Below, piece by piece: positions 15,090 to 22,418 of a stretch of 41,434 nucleotides of DNA. Each line of letters starts with the position of its first letter. The stretch's first letter is position 1. Source of the stretch: JAVVUJ01 sp964582545. GTDB lineage: Bacteria > Bacillota > Clostridia > Peptostreptococcales > Anaerovoracaceae. The stretch covers positions 1 to 41,434 of the forward strand of contig CAZOSB010000022.1 in NCBI GenBank assembly GCA_964582545.1, in the 5' to 3' direction. A model generated the notes under the pieces. The model saw only the letters and a program-made list of their open reading frames with translations. It made no database searches and was not told where the DNA came from. Both the position numbers and the translations under genes were made by a program.

Positions 15090-15659
15090 ATGAATAGCAG
15101 GAATAAAACTGGGAGGTTGGTGACTACCGGATTAATGATGGCGGGTATTACCGTGATGACTATGATTTTGCCCATCCCCATTCCTGGGGCGGGAGGATAT
15201 ATTCATCTGGGAGATACTGTAATCTTTCTCTCTGTTTTGATTTTAGGGTGGAAACATGGAACGATAGCAGCTTCTTTCGGTTCGGCTATTGCAGATTTGC
15301 TTTTAGGGGCGGCTGTATGGGCTCCTTGGACCTTTGTTGTAAAAGCGGCAATGGCTTTAACCATGGGCTTGATAATAGAATTCTATTCTAGAAGAAGGCT
15401 TGAGGGCTCTTCCCCAAGGGGTTCTATGACTGTCAATGCATTAGCTATGGTTGCGGGGGGTATACTTATGACCATGGGCTATTACTTGGCAGAGGGTGTC
15501 ATTTATGGCAATTTTATTGCACCCGTGCTTTCGGTTCCGTGGAATGTGGGACAGTTTACCGTAGGAACTGTTTTAGCAACGGCCATCAGCGGCGTCCTAT
15601 ATAGGTCACCTGCGGCGGTAAACTTTCAATATAAGCCGATAATAAAAGAAAAAAAGTAG
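15090..15659 (+). CDS. ECF transporter S component
   Basis: A 189-residue membrane protein with about six helices. The pattern GGYIHLGDTVIFLSVLILGW, GTIAASFGSAIADLLLG and WAPWTFVVKAAMAL is typical of substrate-capture (S) components of energy-coupling-factor importers, near the HmpT/riboflavin-type S families. It would bind a vitamin or vitamin precursor outside and pair with a shared EcfA-EcfA'-EcfT module encoded elsewhere. The basic N-terminus holds the region expected to meet EcfT. The ligand cannot be assigned. The glycosyltransferase gene follows 24 bp downstream, so they are probably co-transcribed. Confidence 0.85.
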   Translation: MNSRNKTGRLVTTGLMMAGITVMTMILPIPIPGAGGYIHLGDTVIFLSVLILGWKHGTIAASFGSAIADLLLGAAVWAPWTFVVKAAMALTMGLIIEFYSRRRLEGSSPRGSMTVNALAMVAGGILMTMGYYLAEGVIYGNFIAPVLSVPWNVGQFTVGTVLATAISGVLYRSPAAVNFQYKPIIKEKK

Positions 15660-15683
15660 GCGCGAAAGGAGCATAATGATTAT

Positions 15684-16814
15684 ATGCGAGCATTAATTTT
15701 AAGTATTTCAACGGGGCAAGGGCACCATGCCACAGGGCAGGCAATAGAAAAGACTTTTCGGGAAATGGGCATCACTTGTGAGACCCTGGATGCCTATGAA
15801 TACATTAAACCCCTTTTGTCCGATTTGGTGTCAAAGGGTTATTTGCTTTCCACCGCATATGTTCCGGCACTATCGTCTAAGCTTTACAACCTGATGGTGA
15901 AAAAAAACAATCCTATGGAGGAATATTCCGTTCCCAAGATATTAAATAAAATGATGACCAAGGAACTGAGGGAATACATCGATGACTATAAGGCAGATGT
16001 GATTATTTGCACACACGTTTTGTCCGCATCTATGGTTAACATCATGGTTGAAAAGAAATGGATTGAGGCCATAACGGTAGGTGTAGTAACGGACTTTACG
16101 GTGCATCCGTTGTGGGAGGAATGCAGAAAGTTAGATTACTATGTGACACCCAGTGAGTTGTTGGAATTTCAGTTGAATAAAAAGGGAATCGGTGCGGATA
16201 GGATGTTGCCCTTTGGTATTCCCATAAAACCAAATTTTTCCTTGCGGGGGGATCGAAAACAGGCCCGTAAGGTCTTGGGTTTAGATGAGAATAAAGCTAC
16301 ATTGCTAATTATGAGTGGAAGCATGGGATATGGCAAGATAGATGTTTCTATAAAAAAATTAGATGATTTAAAATTAGATTTTCAAGCCATGGTCATATGC
16401 GGAAACAATAAGCGCATGTATAAGAAGGTCAACGCATTAAAACCAAAGAAAAGGTTTGATGTTTATGGTTATGTGGATAACGTGGATCTTATGATGGATG
16501 CTTCTGATTGCATTATTACGAAACCGGGAGGAATCACTTCGTCAGAGGCTTTGGCCAAGGCTTTGCCTATGATAATGATCAATCCCATACCCGGGCATGA
16601 GATGAGAAACGCAGAATTTATGTTGAACAACGGAATCGCCTTATATGCCACAAAGACTTTTCCTCTCGATGAGGCGGTATTTTCCCTGTTCAAGCATCCG
16701 GAAAGAGTAGAAGATTTGCGTGCTACCCTTGAAATTGTAGGTAAACGAAATTCAGCACAAAGGCTTTGCGAATTTTTGGTATATAAGTATGAACGGAATA
16801 AAGCTCATGCGTAA
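15684..16814 (+). CDS. MurG/UgtP-like diacylglycerol glycosyltransferase
   Basis: A 376-residue GT28-type glycosyltransferase. The N-terminal domain starts MRALILSISTGQGHHATGQA, the glycine-rich acceptor-site loop of monogalactosyldiacylglycerol synthase and UgtP enzymes, with CTHVLSASMVN further on. The C-terminal nucleotide-sugar domain has LLIMSGSMGYGKI, VYGYVDNVDLMMDASDCIITKPGG (the GGxT-like donor loop) and PMIMINPIPGHEMRNAEF. It likely adds glucose or galactose from a UDP-sugar to diacylglycerol at the inner face of the membrane, making glycolipids or a lipoteichoic anchor. It is the last gene before a long inverted repeat. Confidence 0.88.
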   Translation: MRALILSISTGQGHHATGQAIEKTFREMGITCETLDAYEYIKPLLSDLVSKGYLLSTAYVPALSSKLYNLMVKKNNPMEEYSVPKILNKMMTKELREYIDDYKADVIICTHVLSASMVNIMVEKKWIEAITVGVVTDFTVHPLWEECRKLDYYVTPSELLEFQLNKKGIGADRMLPFGIPIKPNFSLRGDRKQARKVLGLDENKATLLIMSGSMGYGKIDVSIKKLDDLKLDFQAMVICGNNKRMYKKVNALKPKKRFDVYGYVDNVDLMMDASDCIITKPGGITSSEALAKALPMIMINPIPGHEMRNAEFMLNNGIALYATKTFPLDEAVFSLFKHPERVEDLRATLEIVGKRNSAQRLCEFLVYKYERNKAHA

Positions 16815-16824
16815 TTGAAAATCA

Positions 16825-16875
16825 TTTCTACTGTTTCGCCATATGGTCTCCGATCATATGGCGAAACAGTAGAAA
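16825..16875. terminator. 21-bp perfect inverted repeat between convergent genes
   Basis: Arms 16825-16845 and 16855-16875 are perfectly complementary over 21 bp with a 9-nt loop. It starts 10 bp after the glycosyltransferase stop and ends 3 bp before the convergent patatin stop. T-rich outer ends are short (TTT), so it may work as a bidirectional terminator mainly through stem strength. Confidence 0.7.
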
Positions 16876-16878
16876 ATA

Positions 16879-18111
16879 TTAGTTGTAAATATTTTTTTCC
16901 ACCAAATATTGTGCCACTTCCAATTCATCTTTGATCAAGAGAGCAATAGCGGGGTTATCCTTTAAAGATTTTTTTTCAGAATCACGGCTGATTTCTTTTG
17001 CTAACGCTAAAGTGAGGGAGGCTGATCCAAACTCAGATTTGATTTTACCTATGGTTTTAAGAAATTTTTCTACAAGAGACAATCCATGGCTTGGCAAGAT
17101 TTTATCAAACAGTACACCTGAGGTAGTTGTGGCGGTATTGGTATTATTTTCTCTATTTGCTGAAACATGTCCTTCCACTGCATCTTTTAGACCTTTTGTG
17201 AAGGTTTCTCTTTCATAGATGATTCCTGAATCCATATCAAAAATTTTCGCTGCACGGTCAAGTAGCTGAATGTCTTCTACTAGAAAATCATCTTTTGAGA
17301 AAGTGTAATAGTCTCCATGATACTTATGAAAAGATTTCATTGCTTCCAAATAACCTAACCTTATGATTTTTTCAATATTGTCCCTTTTAAATAACATGAA
17401 GTTTCCTAAATCCCATTTGCTGCCTATTTCCGTAATCCGTAAGTGTTTTTCCTTGCCGTTGGAAGGATTAAGACCTAAGGAGTGCAGATTGATAGAAATA
17501 ATGTCACTTGCACCATTGTCTATGGCCATGCCGATGGGTACGTTATCCGCATATCCACCGTCCATATACTTTTTTCCATCTATTTCAAACAGCTGTATGA
17601 CCGGGAAGCAGGAAGCGCTGGCACAGATAAAGTCCGTCAACCGACCTTGTGGTATTTGCTTCTTTGTGAGATACAAGGGTTTGAGTATGCATTCTTTTAA
17701 GGAAGTCAGATTCAATTGTTGAGGTAGGTCGGGGAGTTCTACGGTAACTACTCCAAAGTCTGTTGAAGAAGTTCGAAGGGTTTCTTCATTTAAATAATTG
17801 TCTAAAATACCTTGCAAACAAGAAAGCGTACCACCTTTTTTAGTTATCAATTCCAAAAGATTTTCTAAGTCAGATTGTGATTCCAATTCAAAGACATCAG
17901 AAGTGTTTAATTCTCGCCATAAAGATATAGTTTTTTCAAAATCGCCTTGCACAATCATGGCTCCATTAATAGCTCCGATAGAAGTGCCATACACCATGTC
18001 GAATGTGAAATCTAACTCCCTCAGAGCTTGCCAAGCACCAATTTCATAAGCGCCTCTGGATCCGCCGCCTCCTAGGACCAAAGCTGTCCGCCTCTCGAAC
18101 TTCTTCTTCAT
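16879..18111 (-). CDS. Patatin-like phospholipase family protein
   Basis: About 410 residues. The patatin lipase domain (about 5-200) shows the oxyanion loop LVLGGGGSRGAYEIGAW, the nucleophile elbow YGTSIGAINGA with the catalytic serine, and KYMDGGYADNVP, which carries the dyad aspartate. It is expected to hydrolyse membrane or storage acyl esters. The C-terminal 200 residues are charged and mostly helical with no recognised domain. I choose the ATG at 18111 because AAGG sits seven bases upstream. An in-frame ATG at 18153 lacks a ribosome site. The neighbour across the inverted repeat makes glycolipids, so both may act in membrane lipid turnover, which is inference. Confidence 0.9.
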   Translation of the reverse strand: MKKKFERRTALVLGGGGSRGAYEIGAWQALRELDFTFDMVYGTSIGAINGAMIVQGDFEKTISLWRELNTSDVFELESQSDLENLLELITKKGGTLSCLQGILDNYLNEETLRTSSTDFGVVTVELPDLPQQLNLTSLKECILKPLYLTKKQIPQGRLTDFICASASCFPVIQLFEIDGKKYMDGGYADNVPIGMAIDNGASDIISINLHSLGLNPSNGKEKHLRITEIGSKWDLGNFMLFKRDNIEKIIRLGYLEAMKSFHKYHGDYYTFSKDDFLVEDIQLLDRAAKIFDMDSGIIYERETFTKGLKDAVEGHVSANRENNTNTATTTSGVLFDKILPSHGLSLVEKFLKTIGKIKSEFGSASLTLALAKEISRDSEKKSLKDNPAIALLIKDELEVAQYLVEKNIYN

Positions 18112-18278
18112 AGTCAACCTTCCATACCCTCCCTTTGCCATGGGATTTTCCATAATAGGATAATGTTATCGTGAAGTCGGTTTGATTTCAATAGTAATTT
18201 ACCAATTTATAAAATTATATTTAACAAATATTTAAAATAAAACATGCTAAAATAAATAAAATATAAATAAAAAACTTG

Positions 18279-18307
18279 TTGAACATATGTTTGAATGATG
18301 ATAAAAT
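18279..18307 (+). promoter_or_regulatory. Promoter of the radical SAM / DUF4130 pair
   Basis: TTGAAC (18279-18284) and TAAAAT (18302-18307) with a 17-bp spacer lie 66 bp before the chosen start of the radical SAM gene. Confidence 0.7.
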
Positions 18308-18372
18308 AAGAACATAAGTTTAAATGTGTGCAAATATTAACATAATAAATATTGGAAAACCAGGATCAGCAT

Positions 18373-19851
18373 ATGACCAAACAGAACATTTATGAAAAAT
18401 TGAAAATTTTAGCGGACAGTGCCAAGTATGACGTGTCTTGTTCTTCCAGTGGTGTGGGGAGGAAGAGCAACGGAAAGAGGGGAAGCGCCGCTGAAGAGGG
18501 AATCTGCCATACTTGGTCGGCAGATGGGCGATGCGTTTCTTTGCTAAAAATTTTATTTACCAATCGATGTGTTTACGACTGTGAATATTGCGTAAATAGG
18601 AGGACCTCCTCGGTGGAAAGGGCCAGCTTTGAACCGGAAGAATTAGCCACTTTGACCATGGAGTTCTATCGGCGCAACTATATAGAAGGGCTTTTTTTAA
18701 GCTCCGCTGTGGAAGTTTCACCAGATTATACGGCAGAAAGAATTTTAAAAAGTCTATTGCTTTTACGCAATGAACATAATTTTGGGGGATACATCCATGC
18801 AAAAATTATCCCCGGGGTTTCTCAAGAACTGCTACATGAAATCGGGTTGGTAGCAGATCGACTGAGCGTCAATGTGGAGCTTCCCTCGGAGGAAAGCTTG
18901 AAGCTATTGGCTCCCCAGAAGAAGAAGGCTGGAATCTTCACTCCCATGAAGCAGATTACAAACACCTTAGCGGAACGAGGTGCTTTAAAGGGACCGGGAA
19001 CTATGTATAAAGGGCAGGATATTCGCTTTGAGGACACGTCTTCCGCCTTAAAAAAGGTTCAGGAGCTCCAAGGGGTGAGTCCGATTTTGGATGACAAGGG
19101 GTACCCATTGGTAAATAGCAATGGAACCTTGATGGTGAAGGAGACTCGACAGCTCTACAAGGTCAAGTTTGCTCCAGCGGGTCAGACTACTCAGATGATC
19201 ATCGGTGCCAGCCCCGAAACAGATCAGCAGATTATGAAGGTATCCGAGGGATTGTATCGCACCTTTAAGATGAAAAGAGTCTACTATTCCGCATATATAC
19301 CCGTTTCCGGTTCGGAACTCCTGCCTGGCAGGATGACACTACCGCCTTTGACCAGAGAGCACAGGATCTATCAGGCAGATTGGCTTCTTCGATTTTACGG
19401 GTTCACGGCGGATGAAATATTGGATGATAAAAATCCATTCTTAGATTTGGATTTAGATCCCAAGATTTCTTGGGCACTGAGAAATATTGAACGGTTCCCG
19501 GTGGAGATCAACAAGGCGTCTTTAGATGAATTATTGAGAATTCCAGGGGTAGGTGCCGTATCAGCGTTGAGAATAGTTCGACAAAGAAGGCTAGCGTCTG
19601 TAAAGTTTGAAGATCTAAAGAAGATTGGCGTGGTGCTGAAAAGGGCTCGATACTTTATTACTTGTTCAGGTAAGTATTACGGGGGAGAGGATTTGATTCC
19701 ACAGTACATTAAGAATCAGGTATTGGAAGAAGAAAAAATTAAAAAAAGTTTATTGCAGATTAACGATGAAGTTCAAATATCCATGTTTGATGCAATGGGA
19801 CAGAACGTATTGACGGGGAAGGAAAAGGATGATCGATTATATTTACGATGA
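18373..19851 (+). CDS. Putative DNA modification/repair radical SAM protein
   Basis: About 492 residues, matching the family described as putative DNA modification/repair radical SAM proteins (TIGR03916-like). The radical SAM cluster motif is CVYDCEYC (CxxxCxxC), in NRCVYDCEYCVNRRTSS, followed by LFLSSAVEVSPDYT, HAKIIPGVS and LSVNVELPSEESL barrel strands. The C-terminus holds a helix-hairpin-helix DNA-binding segment, EINKASLDELLRIPGVGAVS. ATG 18373 is chosen (AGGA seven bases upstream) over an in-frame TTG at 18352. It overlaps the next gene by 23 bp. That partner pairing is a known conserved duo linked by context to DNA repair, but the reaction is not established. Confidence 0.88.
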   Translation: MTKQNIYEKLKILADSAKYDVSCSSSGVGRKSNGKRGSAAEEGICHTWSADGRCVSLLKILFTNRCVYDCEYCVNRRTSSVERASFEPEELATLTMEFYRRNYIEGLFLSSAVEVSPDYTAERILKSLLLLRNEHNFGGYIHAKIIPGVSQELLHEIGLVADRLSVNVELPSEESLKLLAPQKKKAGIFTPMKQITNTLAERGALKGPGTMYKGQDIRFEDTSSALKKVQELQGVSPILDDKGYPLVNSNGTLMVKETRQLYKVKFAPAGQTTQMIIGASPETDQQIMKVSEGLYRTFKMKRVYYSAYIPVSGSELLPGRMTLPPLTREHRIYQADWLLRFYGFTADEILDDKNPFLDLDLDPKISWALRNIERFPVEINKASLDELLRIPGVGAVSALRIVRQRRLASVKFEDLKKIGVVLKRARYFITCSGKYYGGEDLIPQYIKNQVLEEEKIKKSLLQINDEVQISMFDAMGQNVLTGKEKDDRLYLR

Positions 19852-20581
19852 TACCTTCGAGGGCTTGCTGACCTGCATTCATTACAATTATTATCAAGAG
19901 AAGGCTTCCGGTATTTATTCTGGACAAACGTATCAGCCTAATTTTTTTCATGGACATAAAGAAATCGCTACAGATGAAGAGAAAGCTATAATTGTGTACG
20001 ATGCAATTGAATCCAAAATCTCTTCCTCTGATCTCAGGAGGGTATACCGAACTTTTTTATCCTCCGTGCAGGAAAAAGAAAATATGATATTGGATTATAT
20101 CAAGTTGGGATTTAAGGTGGGTCATTCAGTTAATGCCCTGCATGGCAATTCCATCGTGTTTCAAGTGCAGCAGGCGGATCGGAAGGTGACTGCGGAGGTA
20201 CATCGGCTTTTGGGGCTCATTCGTTTTAATCTGTTGACTTCCCACGAAGAAGAAATCCTCTACGCCAATATAGAGCCGGATCACGATGTTTGCGAGCTTC
20301 TGGCACCCCACTTTACCGATCGGTTCTACTATGACCCTTTTATTATCCATGATACGGGACGAAAAAAGGCGCTGATCGCCAATGCGGGGGACTGGTATCT
20401 CTCGCAGTTTACCCATAAGGATTTGGAAGGATACAGCAAGGATCTGTCGGATTTCCCCAGCCTTTGGAAGAGCTATTTTGAAAACATTGCAATAAAGGAG
20501 CGCATTAATCCAAAATGTCAAAAGCGTTGCATGCCTGTTCGATATTGGAAAAACTTGACGGAAATGCAGCTGAATAGATGA
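19829..20581 (+). CDS. DUF4130-like putative DNA metabolism protein (partner of radical SAM)
   Basis: A 250-residue protein of the TIGR03915/DUF4130 type. It begins with MIDYIYDDTFEGLLTCI, ends in a LWKSYFENIAIKERINPKCQKRCMPVRYWKNL tail, and in between has the ADRKVTAEVHRLLGLIRF segment and HFTDRF...FIIHDTGRKKALI. In some bacteria this domain is fused to a uracil-DNA glycosylase-like domain, which is absent here. The conserved R-P-x-x-W-like end with two cysteines is typical. Its start overlaps the radical SAM gene, so the two are translationally coupled and presumably act in one nucleic-acid repair or modification process. Confidence 0.85.
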   Translation: MIDYIYDDTFEGLLTCIHYNYYQEKASGIYSGQTYQPNFFHGHKEIATDEEKAIIVYDAIESKISSSDLRRVYRTFLSSVQEKENMILDYIKLGFKVGHSVNALHGNSIVFQVQQADRKVTAEVHRLLGLIRFNLLTSHEEEILYANIEPDHDVCELLAPHFTDRFYYDPFIIHDTGRKKALIANAGDWYLSQFTHKDLEGYSKDLSDFPSLWKSYFENIAIKERINPKCQKRCMPVRYWKNLTEMQLNR

Positions 20582-20624
20582 GTTATTCCCTAGGAAATTA
20601 GATTAAAACAAATTGCCGCTACCC

Positions 20625-21161
20625 TTATCCAACTATTTTCTTAACGGTTGTTATAATTTTTTCTATGTCGGCAAGGGCACCCTTTCCCAAATCGCCGCAG
20701 GCAAGCAAAGATTCTTTCGGTTCAATAAATTGGTAGCCATATTCTTGTAGTGTTCTAATATTTTTTTGAGTAATAGGATTTTCATACATGGCCGTATTCA
20801 TTGCCGGGCAAATGATAATGGGCTTGTTTTTGATGGCCATAACTACAGTGGTAAGCATATCATCTGCAATCCCAGCAGCTAATTTACCGATAATATTGGC
20901 GGTTGCAGGAGCGATTACAAAACAATCAGCTCTTTGAGCAAGAGAGATGTGCCGAACATCAGGGTAGTAGCCATCATCAAACATATCGGTATATACCTTG
21001 TTTTTTGTTAAGGTCTGGAACGTTAAAGGGGCGATGAACTCGGTTGCTGAGGCGGTCATTATGGTGTGAACGTTCATATTGCTTTTCACAAGTCCATTGG
21101 CAATATCGGCCGCTTTATATGCCGAAATACTACCCGTAACGCCTAAAATGATTTCTCTCAT
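20625..21161 (-). CDS. coaC: Phosphopantothenoylcysteine decarboxylase
   Basis: A 178-residue HFCD-family flavoprotein. It starts REIILGVTGSISAYKAADI with the FMN phosphate loop, contains VRHISLAQRADCFVIAPATANIIGK with the active-site histidine, and has the decarboxylase signature PAMNTAMYENP. The LLACGDLGKGALADI segment carries the cysteine that reduces the aminoenethiol intermediate. It makes 4'-phosphopantetheine in CoA synthesis. It overlaps the synthetase gene upstream by 4 bp. The split CoaB/CoaC arrangement is like that of streptococci and some Clostridia, in contrast to the usual fused CoaBC. Confidence 0.94.
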   Translation of the reverse strand: MREIILGVTGSISAYKAADIANGLVKSNMNVHTIMTASATEFIAPLTFQTLTKNKVYTDMFDDGYYPDVRHISLAQRADCFVIAPATANIIGKLAAGIADDMLTTVVMAIKNKPIIICPAMNTAMYENPITQKNIRTLQEYGYQFIEPKESLLACGDLGKGALADIEKIITTVKKIVG

Positions 21162-21931
21162 GCCGGTTCTCCTTTCACATTCATTGTTGCAGATACAATC
21201 GCGGCGGCTATTTCCTCTTTCGTGGTAAAACGATTATAGTTTTTGTCTTTGTCAATTAAATAGCCGACATGACCGTTTTCATTGATTTCCTGTAAATCGT
21301 TGGCAAGGACAAAGTGGCATTTATTTTTTACTAACAGTGCATATGCGGTATCTATCAGTGTTTCGTGTGAGACATTATCCAAAAGTTTGAATCCAACTAC
21401 AATAGAATTAGGGGATAAATTCTGAAATGAAGAGATGATTTTTGGCGTTCGTTCCATTAACAGCAACATATCATCAATGTCAGAACTTATTTTTCCGTTA
21501 CCCCCTATGATGGATTCCGCATTACCTAATAGTTCGAGAACCATGGCTGTACCATTTTTATCCGTCAAATCATTTAACTTGTATTGCTGGGAAATCATTG
21601 ACTTCGTTAAGTTTGAAGCCGAAGTAACCGATTTTACTCTATAATCACTGACCGCCATACAATGTACGATGATATCGATACTTTCTCGATCAAATATGCT
21701 CTGAATACCCCTTTCAAGACTTAAAACACTGTCCACGTATAGATTGTTAACTTTTTCAGATTGTGGAAGCACCGCAGTCTTGCTACATAAATAATATATT
21801 TTATCTACATTAGGCAAAGCTGCAAAAGCCATAGCAATTAAATTACCAAGCTTGCCTGTAGAAGTGTTCGATATACTTCTTACATTATCAATCTTTTCTG
21901 TAGTTCCCCCTGATGTAATCAAAACTTTCAT
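21158..21931 (-). CDS. coaB: Phosphopantothenate--cysteine ligase, stand-alone type
   Basis: A 257-residue enzyme that joins 4'-phosphopantothenate to cysteine after nucleotide activation, the step before CoaC. Family features are VLITSGGTTEKIDNVRSISNTSTGKLG (nucleotide-binding GGTxExID and N-x-S-x-G), VHCMAVSDYRV, and VGFKLLDN in place of the GFAAE of fused enzymes. The stand-alone form is known from streptococci and enterococci and uses CTP. Start ATG at 21931 follows GTAGGTGA. It forms a two-gene operon with coaC, divergent from the diol-dehydratase operon. Confidence 0.93.
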   Translation of the reverse strand: MKVLITSGGTTEKIDNVRSISNTSTGKLGNLIAMAFAALPNVDKIYYLCSKTAVLPQSEKVNNLYVDSVLSLERGIQSIFDRESIDIIVHCMAVSDYRVKSVTSASNLTKSMISQQYKLNDLTDKNGTAMVLELLGNAESIIGGNGKISSDIDDMLLLMERTPKIISSFQNLSPNSIVVGFKLLDNVSHETLIDTAYALLVKNKCHFVLANDLQEINENGHVGYLIDKDKNYNRFTTKEEIAAAIVSATMNVKGEPA

Positions 21932-22216
21932 TTTTTCACCTACTCAATATATAAAAAATTACTGTACTTTTCCTATTTAGTAGTTCACTATCTAATAGTT
22001 CGCCATTCAAAAGAAAAGCAAAAACAAATAAGTTAAAACATTATATCAAAACACACCTACAAATTCAACCAAACATTTTTAAGCGCCAAACATTTATAAG
22101 TAAACATTTTTAACATTTTTAAGCTTTGCACAGCTTACCTTATAACTGATTTTACAGAGATAAGGTGTCAGAAAAGTATCAAGAAAACACAGCCTAAAAA
22201 GCAGAAAAAATAAACA
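21932..22216. other. Gene-free spacer with direct and inverted repeats
   Basis: No gene is visible. Four imperfect AAACATTTTTAA direct repeats lie at 22071-22084, 22088-22101, 22102-22111 and 22112-22124. A 7-bp inverted repeat ACCTTAT/ATAAGGT lies at 22137-22143 and 22160-22166, 51 bp upstream of the -35 box of the dehydratase promoter. These are candidate binding sites for a regulator of the divergent coaBC or dehydratase operons. Confidence 0.55.
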
Positions 22217-22245
22217 TTGACTGAATTTTAAAAATACTGTAGAAT
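22217..22245 (+). promoter_or_regulatory. Promoter of the diol-dehydratase operon
   Basis: TTGACT (22217-22222) and TAGAAT (22240-22245) with exactly 17-bp spacing. The start of transcription would be near 22253, giving a leader of roughly 165 nt before the first gene. Confidence 0.8.
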
Positions 22246-22252
22246 ACATGTA

Positions 22253-22349
22253 ATTAAAAAAGGCAGATAAGAAGGATGCCCTTGGGCCGCCGGAAGTTCG
22301 CCACTAAGAAAATACCTTAATAGCAAGGTGTTTACTTAGTGGTTTTTTT
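22253..22349 (+). promoter_or_regulatory. Structured leader with intrinsic terminator (attenuator) of the diol-dehydratase operon
   Basis: Directly after the promoter comes a GC-rich block (22261-22300) that can form a GGCA/TGCC stem and a GCC/GGC stem. It is followed by a terminator: CCACTAAG (22301-22308) pairs with CTTAGTGG (22335-22342), an inner CCTT/AAGG extends the stem, and seven T follow (22343-22349). A terminator between promoter and first gene implies conditional read-through, by a ligand-sensing RNA or an RNA-binding antiterminator. The block is much shorter than a cobalamin riboswitch and matches no class I know. Confidence 0.7.
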
Positions 22350-22418
22350 AATTATTTAGTAAAGGCCATTTTTATGGTTAAACTAAGAAAGTTTGAAGGA
22401 GGGAGTTAGGAAACAAGA

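Noticed and set aside
22253..22349. Cobalamin riboswitch before the dehydratase operon
   Set aside because: GGAAG and GCCACT fragments vaguely recall a B12 box, but the region between promoter and terminator is far too short and lacks the conserved core.
22253..22349. ANTAR (EutV-type) antitermination target
   Set aside because: No pair of hairpins with six-base loops having A at 1 and G at 4 could be found. The terminator's inner loop has the G at 5.
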